Below, piece after piece: positions 54,901-64,000 of a stretch of DNA of 64,000 nucleotides. Source of the DNA: Xestospongia muta (Eukaryota; Porifera; Demospongiae; Haplosclerida; Petrosiidae). Within the stretch, counting starts at the first letter, position 1; every line of letters begins with the position of its first letter. The stretch is taken from assembly GCA_963693285.1 (NCBI GenBank), contig OY848924.1, positions 557,501 to 621,500 of the forward strand. The letters run 5' to 3'. Under the pieces are notes generated by a model that was not told the origin of the DNA, did no database searches, and worked only from the letters and a program-made list of their open reading frames with translations. Made by a program: the position numbers and the translations under genes.

Positions 54901-57437
54901 AAAACAATGATTTTGTGTATTTTGATCATGAGAAAGAAATCTATTATTATCGTAATTATTATACTTTGTATGATCTTCAGCATGGTGAAAGACGTCGTAG
55001 GTCATTCTATGTTTATTATGAGATTGCTGTGATTGGTGATGTTCCACTTGATGAAGATGCAAGGTGGGATAAAGTTAAAATGAAATGAATAAGAAAGTCA
55101 TTTGTACATGACACGATTGAACATTGTTTGTATACAAAATGATTTAGGATTTTAAAAAAACAATGTTTACTTTGTTAGTTATAATGTTTTGAAAATTATG
55201 AGAACTTTAAAAAATATTTATGCTATTGTCAATTAAAAAGTCAAAACCAACAATGTGAATAGCAAACAACCAGTAATTCTGGTAATTCTATCATACAATA
55301 AATTATGTTGTGTTCCTGTAATAATGTCTTGTCTTGTAATAAAATACCACAACTTTCATTGGTAACTAATAACATTGAACTATTGAGGTATTTATAACAG
55401 GAAGTATCAACAACACATACCATTCACTAGAAACCACTCCATATGATTTAGTTATTATTCTATTGAATCATGTGGTTACTCTATTGTTATAGTAACATCA
55501 TAATTACTACTACTATATCTATCACTATATAATCCCCTCATCTCTACGTGTGTAGTACCAGTATTAACAATACATGTATACAGTAATATATATCACATGA
55601 TACCAGTGAGAGGCAGTGACTCAGCATAAAGAGAAGAAATTATCTTTCAGAGAATATTCTAGCAATATGAAATCTATGAAATATGATTTAGAAGAAGCTC
55701 TCCCTGAAGTGAAATGGACAAAAGCTGCAGTTGAAAAAAAGTATACAGATTTGCTGCAAAAGTTTCAGGAACGTTGTCCAGAACCTAGTTGTCGTAACAT
55801 TAATGTCTTTTATCATGTCACGACAAAGGCTGTGAAACAAGAAATAGTTCAAGCTAAAAAATTGAGGAAATCAGTTGCTCATCCGTTACCAGGGAAACCA
55901 GAATCACCAATTGATGAAATGAAAATACAAGGTGTGTATTTCACATTAAATCTTGACAAAGATAGCAATAGATTGCCAAAAACCTCCCCGTATGGTACTG
56001 AGAGAGTTCGTATACCGATTGGTAACTTCTCAGGATATGAGCTTTTCTTTAATTCCTATTATCATACTATCCCTTGGGGTAATCTCGTCTACTATGTCCT
56101 TCTTGTATTGGTGAAATCCGATCACAGTGACTATGGTAAGATTTCTAAAGTCCTCAAGAAATTAGATCCAAGTAACAATGATATTCTCCTTTTTAATTCA
56201 CCCTATCGTTATTATGATCGTTACAAATTAGAAGGTGGTAAGTCTTTCAATGCTTACTTTGAGGTTTTTGTGGTTGGCGATGTTCCAGTGGGTGATGATG
56301 CAGTGTGGGATGAAGTTGAAGATACAGGACGACCACAATAGTCCGTAACTGGAGTATTGTATTTACTGAGTCATTTTTTTTATTTTGTATTAGAAACAGA
56401 ATAAATTATAAGGATAATTTTAACTCAGTCTTTTTATTATTTTGACCATTTTAAAGGAAATGTGTATTAGTTTTGTTATGTAGTGAAATTTATAATTTAC
56501 ACATACTTCCTTTTATTACAATTTAACAAGTAAAACCACAACCACGACCACACCCACCTTATTTTGAGCTTTCTAAGGAAATATATATTAGTTTTTGTTA
56601 TATAGTGAAATTTATAATTTGCACATACTTCCGTTTATTACAATTTAACAGGTAAAACCATACCCACAACCACACCCACCTTATTTTGAGCTTTCTAAGG
56701 AAATATATATTAGTTTTTGTTATATAGTGAAATTTATAATTTGCACATACTTCCTTTTATTACAATTTAACAGGTAAAACCACACCCACAACCACACCCA
56801 CCTTATTTTGAGCTTTCTAAGGAAATATATATTAGTTTTTGTTATATAGTGAAATTTATAATTTGCACATACTTCCTTTTATTACAATTTAACAAGTAAA
56901 ACCACACCCACAACCACACCCATCTTATTTTGAGCTTTCTAAGGAAATATATATTAGTTTTTGTTATATAGTGAAATTTATAATTTGCACATACTTCCTT
57001 TTATTACAATTTAACAGGTAAAACCACACCCACTACCACACCTACCTCATCAAGTCGATAATGAGTCACAAAGGAGTCCATTCCACCAGCTTTTGATTTC
57101 CTTGTGACTAAAGCTGTAGAGAGAATCTCTTCATCAACTTGTAATAATTGAGATACTGTATGGACAGTAGACATGTTTGTAATATGGACACCTTCTTCTG
57201 GATCATTCTATATAATGGACAGATAATGTCAGTAATAGATGGATAGAAATAAAAATGGATACACCAATGTATGAATGGACAATTGATAATATAAGACAAC
57301 ACTAGATGGACTAATATTATAGTGTTAGTATTATAGTATATTATATACCTTATTAAAGTTAATGTTACCAGTATGTAATATAGCAGAGAGTACTGTAAAC
57401 ATTCTAGACAAGAAAGAGACATGATAACTGTGTGTAT

Positions 57438-57503
<66 letters not shown>

Positions 57504-60500
57504 CCTGTTCTGTATTTCTGGTGTAAATTTCAACATAGCCAAAGACTCACATAATCGTTCAAATTCAGCTGGTTCCTCAACTCCTTCCAATGAGACAGCT
57601 TTTTGTTGACTAAGATAGCGATACTGTTCTAATGAAAGTAGGTGGAGTTTTTGTTTAAGGGCGGGGCTAGCACCAGATAGTAGATAATAGAAAACATGAT
57701 AGTTTCTGGGAGATAAAAATAAATGTAAAAACAGGAAGAAAACAACAGGAAGTGAAGAGTGTTTAATTGACAAAGTGGAACTGAACAAATGTCAAGATAT
57801 TAGTGTTGTTTTGCTATATTAAAACTAAAACTAAAAATATTTTTTGTAAGACATTTGACTTTTGGTAAACTAAAACTGAAAGTTTTAACTTATTTTTTAA
57901 ATCTAGTACATTCACACATGTATCACAGATTCCAACTTAGAAAACAAATTTTACTCAAACAGAACAACAAGTATTTATAGTTACCATAGCAATAACATAG
58001 TTATAGGTAACATAACTACATTGCTGTGGTTACATACATTTAACTAATACTAAAACTTTCTTTAAAACTAAATCTATAACCAAAATACTTCACATTAAAA
58101 ATAATACTAAAATTATTTTCATTACCAAAACAACACTACAATATACCATTAAGTATATATATATGTACATTATATATTATAAATGAACATGTTGTGTTTA
58201 TAAGGGATTAAAATACATGTAAACATACATTATTATTGATGATATTAACTGTACCTTTCTCCAGGAGCTTGACTGATGATACGACTTTTTTCCAGTAAAT
58301 ATTTTTCAATAGAGGCACTATTAAATATAGAAAATAAATTAACATATTACACAAAACACTGATATTAATATTAGAATTAAATCATTGATGACTGATTAAA
58401 TTTAATATAAATAATAACATGACATCATTACTAAAGGAACCAACATCAGTTTTAGATCATTAATTAACAGAGTCATGATACCTAGTTCCTTCTGCATGGA
58501 GTTTACTATAGTATCAGTGTTAATATTGTGTTAGTACTGTCTTAATATTGTGTTAATATTGTGTTAGTACTGTGTTAATATTGTGTTAGTACTGTGTTAA
58601 TATTGTGTTAATATTGTGTTAGTACTGTGTTAATGTTGTGTTAATATTGTGTTAATACTGTGTTAGTACTGTGTTAATATTGTGTTAGTACATGACAACC
58701 AGCTGGTACTACATACTATGTACATTCTACAGCTTTACAACAACTGAGTTGCTCACTTTCAAATTCAAATTCAAAGTTCAAACAGTTTAAACTCACAATT
58801 TGAAAATACCTTAAAATCACATTAACAGTATAAACAACACTGTTATGTTATTATTCAGAAGTATTAAATGTATAAACCATGAAATAACAACGAAGTTATT
58901 AAAAGCATTGGTAATGGACAGAAATTATCACAAAATTGTTGTTTTAAAATACTATATGTATACTTCAATACACACTAACAACAATATTAAAAGAACTGGC
59001 ATACTTCCAATGCAAACAACACATAATGTATGTACTTTATAACAAAACATATGTACTTTATAACATAATATGTGTACTTTATAACAAAACATATGTACTT
59101 TATAACATAATATGTGTACTTTATTACATAATACATGTACTTTATAACAAAACACATGTACTTTATAACAAAACATATGTACTTTATTACATAATACATG
59201 TGATCTGATCTTGACCTCATTCCTTACCCAAAATAGGCTCCATTTTCTTTGAACTTAACAAGAATAAACTTGCCAAATCGACTGCTATTGTTATTGGCGA
59301 CTGTCTTAGCATTGCCAAATGCCTGTACCAATGGAAAACAAAATAACACTTATTAATGACTCTAATGTCTTGTATTAAACAACACAGTGACATAGGATAG
59401 CTACCATTAGTAAGCTCTAGACCAGTGACATCAGTACTTATCACAATGACCGAGGATGAAAACATTAGTAAACTTTAGACCAGTGACATGATGACATCAT
59501 TGCTTACCACAGTGACCTAGGATAGCTACCATTAGTAAGCACTAGACTAGTAAACATCAGTACTTACTACAGTGATCTGGGATAGCTACCATTAGTAAGC
59601 TCTAGACTAGTAAACATCAGTACTTACTACAGTGACCTAGGATAGCTACCATTAGTAAGCTCTAGACTAGTAAACATCAGTACTTACTACAGTGACCTAG
59701 GATAGCTACCATTAGTAAGCACTAGACTAGTAAACATCAGTACTTACTACAGTGATCTGGGATAGCTACCATTAGTAAGCTCTAGACTAGTAAACATCAG
59801 TACTTACTACAGTGACCTAGGATAGCTACCATTAGTAAGCTCTAGACTAGTAAACATCAGTACTTACCACAGTGACCTAGGATAGCTACCATTAGTAAGC
59901 TCTAGACTAGTAAACATCAGTACTTACCACAGTGACCTAGGATAGCTACCATTAGTAAGCTCTAGACTAGTAAACATCAGCAGTGTGTCATTAGTAACTT
60001 AGTAGATAATAATTTCTAATATTCTATCAATAGATTATATTAATTCACAGTTTGAATATCAACACAAACTTTACCTAACACAATCATTACATAGATGTTA
60101 TCATAACTGTAATAAAATCCCACATGCTGACTACTGTTTACTGTAGACCAAATTTTACAGATGAGTGACATTAACAAATTTTTTAATTACCCCTTGTGCC
60201 GTTAATTAACTTATAATTAACTTATTCGTAGTCTAATAATCAACTATTCATTTCCTCCTTGTATCTTTCCAATAATCTATACATTCATTAACAACATTCT
60301 TTCTACTATCACTTTAGTGACAACTACTGCTAACTATTCCTTATTCCTTAAGATAATTTTCACGTTAGTGCCACATCACACACAACAACTACATATAGTA
60401 ATACAATTATACTAACACAATATAGTACATCAATAGTACATTAATATTATATTGCTAAATGCTTATATATATATATATATATCTTGGAAATTGAGGAAGT

Positions 60501-62636
60501 CAGTGCATCCTGTCAAGGTAGACCTCACTATATTGAGGATGTTAAGAGTATTGATTGATATCACTGAACTGTTTACTAGCAATTATATCATTGTTATTGA
60601 TACTCCATTGAATGAGGAATACAGTTCATATATGTGTGAGGACACAAATGTACTATAGTGTTCCTTAACTTAATAATAAGCCCTAACCTTACACAAATAT
60701 ATATTCCATGTAAGGTTGCTGCACTCAATGGGACTAGACAGGTTACTAGACAATTGGGAGAATCTAGTTACCTTATATGGAGTTTTAAATATAAACTTCA
60801 ATATAGACAGGGTCACTCTAAGTATGCTCCTTAATATGGAGTAATTAAACTTTAATTATTGCACATGCACTACAATACTTTTGATGCCTGTGGACAGGTG
60901 GAACAGCTGTGCTAAATATTTTCAAAATAATTATATGTGTACTGTTTTACTGCTATATTGTTATATTATTATTATTATATTACTATAATTAAATTTATTA
61001 TACTATTGTGGTCACTTATTAATGATAAATAGCCACTGTTATTAACTATCCTGTGTATTATATTCAACTACGAAACATGAAACTTTAAATTAGATGGTTA
61101 AATGGACAGATGGACTTGTTGAATGGACAGATAGATTGTTAAATGGACAGATGGATGTTTGAATGGACAGATGGATTGTTAAATGGACAGATGGATGTGT
61201 TGAATGGACAGATGGATTGTTAAATGGATTACAACATTAACAAACAGACATATGGCTTACTAACAGATGGTAATAAAAGAAACAGATGTTAATAAAGATC
61301 ACAAAAAAGGATACTACAATATATCAACTTGAACAGAACAAATGTCCATAAAAGAACTAGGTTGCCATTATAGTGTAATAAACTAGGTTGCCATTATAGT
61401 ACAATAGTGTAAGTGGTATGTCCAATAATGTTGAGCAGGAAGATTTTGTTTATCTTCTACTTTCTGTCAACAACAACTGTCTAATTTATCTAATGTATTA
61501 TTTAATGACTCAACAGATCCTTAATTTCCCACAAATTTTGTCAACAAGTGTTATTTGTAAGTTATATGTCCATTACAACTTCTATCTGTCTATTAGACAA
61601 GCTATGTGTCTGTCCATTTGATTACAGACTGTTAATTCTTACAAGTTATCGATCTATCAGTTTATGCTGTTAGATTCACTTTTAAAATAGAAATTTTGTA
61701 TCCAGTAATATACTGGAATATCTATCCATTGTTCTATCAACTATTTATCCATTCAACAATCTATTTATCCATTTCAGAATTCGTCTGTCTATTAAAAACT
61801 ATAGTTGTCCATTCAGCAAATTATCTATCCATTTAATGCCTAATTTCTTTATCCATTTATCTCACCTCCAATACGGGTCCAGTGCCAAGAGTTATCAGAT
61901 CCAGCGAAGAAGTCTCCTCAAATTTAGCTGACAATTGCATCAATTGATGTAACAAAAATTTTGTCGATTCAGTCTTCCCCGCCCCACTTTCTCCGCTAAT
62001 AATAACTGCCTGATTACACTTGTCATTCAACATTGAGTTATATGCATCGTCAGCAATTGCAAAGATATGAGGAGGGAGTTCCCCCATGTGATGTCCCTGA
62101 TAGAGAGTGGAGTATTTAGGATTGTATATCGAATAAAAGTAGTAGGGATTAATGGCTATTAAAATAGATCCAACATAAGTATAGATCGTTGACTTGTCAA
62201 ACCGGTTACGCAAGATTGCTAGCATTGTTTTCTCTGTTAAGTCGTTCAGTTTGCATAGGTCATCAACGTCTAGTGATGTTTCCATGGGAACAGAGATTGC
62301 ACCCATTAGTGAGGTTAATAAAGTAGAAGGTGTGGACTGTTTTCTGATGAAGAGACGAAGGTCAGAAACCACACCCACTTTTTTTGTACTACTTCTCTTT
62401 TCATCTTCAAATACTGAAACTGGACAATCATCGGAATTTAACGGGTTAAGGTGATCATTTCCTTCAATTCCAAGACAAAGTTGATAGTTAGAATGGTCTT
62501 CAAATATTTGTAGTCGTTCTAATGTTATTCTAATGACTTCATCTGATTTTGTCATTTGACTTGCTATTACTGATACAAATGTTGTTCTATTTGGAAAATC
62601 TTTAGGGAATATTTTAAGAGATGTTGGCTGAGCCAT
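40452..62636 (-). CDS. MYO9: Unconventional myosin IX (motor plus RhoGAP)
   Basis: Single-headed actin motor whose tail inactivates Rho. 36 minus-strand exons join without a frame error to about 2515 residues (human MYO9A about 2548): 61866-62636, 59228-59322, 58255-58317, 57505-57705, 57349-57403, 57046-57207, 52499-52567, 52268-52447, 52053-52174, 51767-51914, 51072-51290, 50870-50910, 50581-50738, 49871-50073, 49386-49577, 48966-49199, 48709-48858, 48341-48519, 46308-48098, 45740-45975, 45277-45390, 44979-45130, 44719-44850, 44423-44631, 44169-44268, 44005-44110, 43816-43913, 43623-43746, 43486-43563, 43104-43232, 42817-42922, 42603-42734, 42354-42483, 41284-41450, 40820-41190, 40452-40582. 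Domains: N-terminal RA-like (about 10-110); P-loop GESGAGKT (215-222); switch [10 protein letters not shown]; switch II DIFGFE (495-500); long loop-2 insert typical of class IX (exons 11-14); IQ motifs (exons 17-18); disordered tail with repeats (exon 19); two C1 zinc fingers (about 1757-1845 and 1993-2060); RhoGAP (about 2061-2293) with arginine finger in GIYRRSAG (R2110). Two genes are nested in intron 6. Confidence 0.95.
41510..41850 (-). repeat. 60-bp intron-like repeat, MYO9 intron 33 (sense)
   Basis: About six units sense to MYO9, beginning about 60 bases from the exon 34 acceptor. Confidence 0.93.
42078..42335 (+). repeat. 60-bp intron-like repeat, MYO9 intron 33 (antisense)
   Basis: About four units in opposite orientation to the array at 41510-41850 in the same intron, ending about 20 bases from the exon 33 donor. 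Confidence 0.93.
42962..43100 (+). repeat. (CCAT)n repeat in MYO9 intron 30
   Basis: Imperfect CATC tetranucleotide run with scattered CTGT variants, directly after the exon 30 donor on the minus strand. Confidence 0.95.
43914..43971. repeat. (GA)n/(CT)n microsatellite at MYO9 exon 27 acceptor
   Basis: CT on the sense strand, ending in the acceptor CTAG of exon 27. Confidence 0.95.
44884..44974. repeat. (GA)n/(CT)n microsatellite after MYO9 exon 22 donor
   Basis: Sense-strand CT run starting five bases after the donor GTAAT. Confidence 0.95.
46020..46300 (-). repeat. 32-bp tandem repeat in MYO9 intron 19
   Basis: About eight units of ATGGATGGATGGATGGATGT plus AGGGACATATGA. It produces long artefact frames of [16 protein letters not shown] peptides on the minus strand. 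Confidence 0.95.
48859..48927. repeat. (GA)n/(CT)n microsatellite at MYO9 exon 17 acceptor
   Basis: Sense-strand CT run ending in the acceptor CTAG of exon 17. Confidence 0.95.
49600..49613. promoter_or_regulatory. X-box-like palindrome in MYO9 intron 14
   Basis: GTTGCTATGGTAAC; a second copy, GTTACCATGGCAAC, lies at 49787-49800 in the same intron. Confidence 0.4.
51345..51750 (+). repeat. 60-bp intron-like repeat, MYO9 intron 10
   Basis: About seven units antisense to MYO9, filling most of the 476-base intron. The exon 10 donor GTAGTT runs directly into the array (GTTACCACAGTGACC). Confidence 0.95.
52845..54095 (+). repeat. 72-bp minisatellite with higher-order structure
   Basis: About seventeen units with CTATTGAATGTATGGTCACC and CTATCGTACTCATAATCACT. 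A block of about 437 bases (six units) is itself duplicated: the stretch from 53267 recurs almost unchanged from 53704. Because 72 is a multiple of three, a frame stays open across units; I regard it as non-coding. It lies in MYO9 intron 6 upstream of the nested genes. Confidence 0.95.
54206..54213 (+). promoter_or_regulatory. TATA box of nested gene 1
   Basis: TATAAAAG sits 72 bases before the ATG at 54285, leaving room for a start site near 54240 and a short leader. It supports independent transcription of the nested gene. Confidence 0.5.
54285..55088 (+). CDS. Nested intronless gene 1, unknown family
   Basis: A single-exon frame of 267 residues inside MYO9 intron 6 on the opposite strand. 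N-terminus: an acidic tandem repeat of SSDED (about residues 20-36), then a helical stretch with heptad-like LLQKLE. The core, shared with the gene at 55667, contains FYHVT, IIKDGKL, a (V/H)(Y/H)F-x-LNL strand, [44 protein letters not shown] and a C-terminal [19 protein letters not shown] do not recognise the family. The order His-T, then I-x-x-G-x-L, then a G-V-Y-F strand loosely recalls ADP-ribosyltransferase folds, but this is a weak pattern and not a call. A tandem copy follows and a TATA box precedes it. Confidence 0.8.
   Translation: MATGGTGEESFLESYDLNEDSSDEDSSDEDSSDEENELLEGIRNLSLSERRFLQTLASEVKEKHISLLQKLENHPRCYISVFYHVTDATVKENIIKDGKLKASVSGQPTRRTASPIDKMEIGAVHFRLNLEKKNDKLPTTSPFGTERVCIPISNFSEYELFFNHYNRGNPTTNGGNRIYYVSLVLVKRSHIKYYDIKKALKKLDPQNNDFVYFDHEKEIYYYRNYYTLYDLQHGERRRRSFYVYYEIAVIGDVPLDEDARWDKVKMK
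55667..56341 (+). CDS. Nested intronless gene 2, paralog of gene 1
   Basis: A single-exon frame of 224 residues from the first ATG (open back to 55610 without an earlier ATG). It is clearly homologous to the gene at 54285 through the whole core: [51 protein letters not shown] and [16 protein letters not shown]. It lacks the acidic SSDED repeat. Tandem duplicates without introns, inside a large intron of another gene, suggest a retrogene or mobile-derived origin followed by local duplication; the intact frames indicate selection. Function unknown. Confidence 0.8.
   Translation: MKSMKYDLEEALPEVKWTKAAVEKKYTDLLQKFQERCPEPSCRNINVFYHVTTKAVKQEIVQAKKLRKSVAHPLPGKPESPIDEMKIQGVYFTLNLDKDSNRLPKTSPYGTERVRIPIGNFSGYELFFNSYYHTIPWGNLVYYVLLVLVKSDHSDYGKISKVLKKLDPSNNDILLFNSPYRYYDRYKLEGGKSFNAYFEVFVVGDVPVGDDAVWDEVEDTGRPQ
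56449..57045 (+). repeat. 122-bp tandem repeat ending at MYO9 exon 6 donor
   Basis: Nearly five units of 122 bases (TTCTAAGGAAATATATATTAG ... ACAATTTAACAGGTAAAACC, then two to three CCACACCCAC-type motifs). On the MYO9 strand the array starts at the exon 6 donor itself: GAG|GTAGGTGTGG matches the GGTGGGTGTGG start of each unit. Confidence 0.93.
57442..57500. repeat. (GA)n/(CT)n microsatellite after MYO9 exon 4 donor
   Basis: Sense-strand CT run starting directly after the donor GTAT. Confidence 0.95.
58490..58690 (+). repeat. 11-bp tandem repeat in MYO9 intron 2
   Basis: Alternating TTAATATTGTG and TTAGTACTGTG units, about sixteen. Confidence 0.9.
59020..59200 (+). repeat. About 21-bp tandem repeat in MYO9 intron 2
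   Basis: ATGTACTTTATAACAAAACAT-type units with ATAATATG variants, eight or so, close to the exon 2 donor. Confidence 0.9.
59385..59990 (-). repeat. 60-bp intron-like tandem repeat, MYO9 intron 1
   Basis: About ten units sense to MYO9, beginning about 60 bases from the exon 2 acceptor. Many units read GTAGTAAGTACTGATG, so the donor-like site is TAGTAAGT in these and GGTAAGT in the outer ones. Confidence 0.95.
59991..61865 (-). other. Remainder of MYO9 intron 1
   Basis: No gene seen. Contains a TGGACAGATGGATTGTTAAA-type short tandem repeat at 61095-61225. Confidence 0.5.
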
Positions 62637-63474
<838 letters not shown>

Positions 63475-63931
63475 ATGGCAAACCTGGAGCAATCCAGGAC
63501 CAAGTTAGTTGGTAAGTTACCATAGTGACCAACCCTTGTGTGTATCAACAGTAATATGAGAGCATATATATATATTGTGGTCGAGATGGTTGGATGTAAT
63601 GGATCACTTTATGGATGATTGTAAGAGGATCTTTTTAATGGACAACTTTGGAATGGACAAATGGGTATTAGATGGATGGACGGATGAAATGAGTACAAGA
63701 TTTAACACAAGTACTAAGTTTGTAAACAAGTTCTAAAGGTTTGTAAACAAGTTAAAAACTTTAAAAAACTTAATACAAATCAAGAAAAGTCATGTCCCCA
63801 ACTAATGAATATTCATATATTATAATGACAGCGTTATATCAATCTAATATATTAAAATGTCTTCCTCAGGGGAACTTGATCTGATTCAAAAGAAAGCCTT
63901 TACGAAATGGGTTAATTCTCACTTAGAAAAG
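63475..63931 (+). CDS. CH-domain actin-binding protein, 5' end (partial)
   Basis: Two exons, 63475-63511 and 63870-63931, joined in frame (33 residues), with the next donor GTAAGA at 63932; the gene runs off the window. The second exon encodes LIQKKAFTKWVNSHLEK, the opening of the first calponin-homology domain of actin-binding proteins of the spectrin superfamily (beta-spectrin, dystonin/MACF, dystrophin and relatives share QKKTFTKWVN-type sequence). Which member it is cannot be decided from this fragment. The ATG follows directly after the less AT-rich leader and the first exon is short (12 residues). Confidence 0.85.
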
Positions 63932-64000
63932 GTAAGAAGTGATAAACTTATAACTTTGTATTATTTAGTACATGACAAGTGAGAACAGTGCTAATGTTAG

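Overview
The window is animal nuclear DNA: AT-rich, with short GT-AG introns (many of 50-300 bases), closely packed genes on both strands, abundant (GA)n/(CT)n and TCCA-type simple repeats, and one 200-base assembly gap (9444-9643). Gene content (AP-2 transcription factor, myosin IX, RNase P subunit POP1, threonine dehydrogenase), compactness and repeat style fit an early-branching metazoan. A demosponge such as Amphimedon is my best guess, but that is inference from style and not from a species-specific marker. I rebuilt the gene models by hand from splice sites and reading-frame continuity. Coordinates given as gene spans include introns, and exon lists are in the evidence.

Layout. 1-5.2 kb: mostly gene-free, with two or three weak coding-like scraps and short repeats. 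5.2-7.7 kb (+): TDH, mitochondrial L-threonine 3-dehydrogenase. 7.85-8.1 kb (-): only the last two exons of an acyl-protein thioesterase (LYPLA/APT family). 9.9-13.65 kb (+): two tandem paralogous genes of about 160 residues with identical three-exon structure and no family I recognise. 13.86-18.08 kb (-): POP1, head-to-head with 18.25-19.95 kb (+) PITHD1, which converges within 27 bases on 19.97-22.66 kb (-) MRPL15. MRPL15 is divergent from 23.35-34.29 kb (+) TFAP2. 35.5-37.45 kb (-): EIF3H, head-to-head with a 48-residue protein at 37.58-38.07 kb (+). 40.45-62.64 kb (-): a complete 36-exon class IX myosin (about 2515 residues: RA, motor, IQ, two C1, RhoGAP). Intron 6 of the myosin holds two intronless paralogous genes on the opposite strand (54.3-56.3 kb). 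63.47 kb to the end (+): first two exons of a CH-domain actin-binding protein.

How the genes relate: several neighbours serve RNA processing or translation (POP1, MRPL15, EIF3H) and sit in head-to-head pairs with 130-690 bases between start codons. Three of these genes have a CACGTG E-box at or beside the start codon. The other genes (myosin IX, AP-2, TDH, CH protein) show no shared pathway.

The most unusual structure is a dispersed 60-bp tandem repeat found in introns of TDH, MRPL15, TFAP2, EIF3H and MYO9. Each unit looks like a miniature intron: a perfect GTAAGT donor, a TACTAAT branch-point-like site and a CCTAG acceptor, 51 bases donor-to-acceptor, joined to the next by 9 bases. Many arrays lie within about 60 bases of a host exon junction. 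A second dispersed signal is a 14-bp X-box-like palindrome (GTTRCCATGGYAAC type) present in introns and also inside coding exons, where it reads as V-T-M/I-V/A-T.
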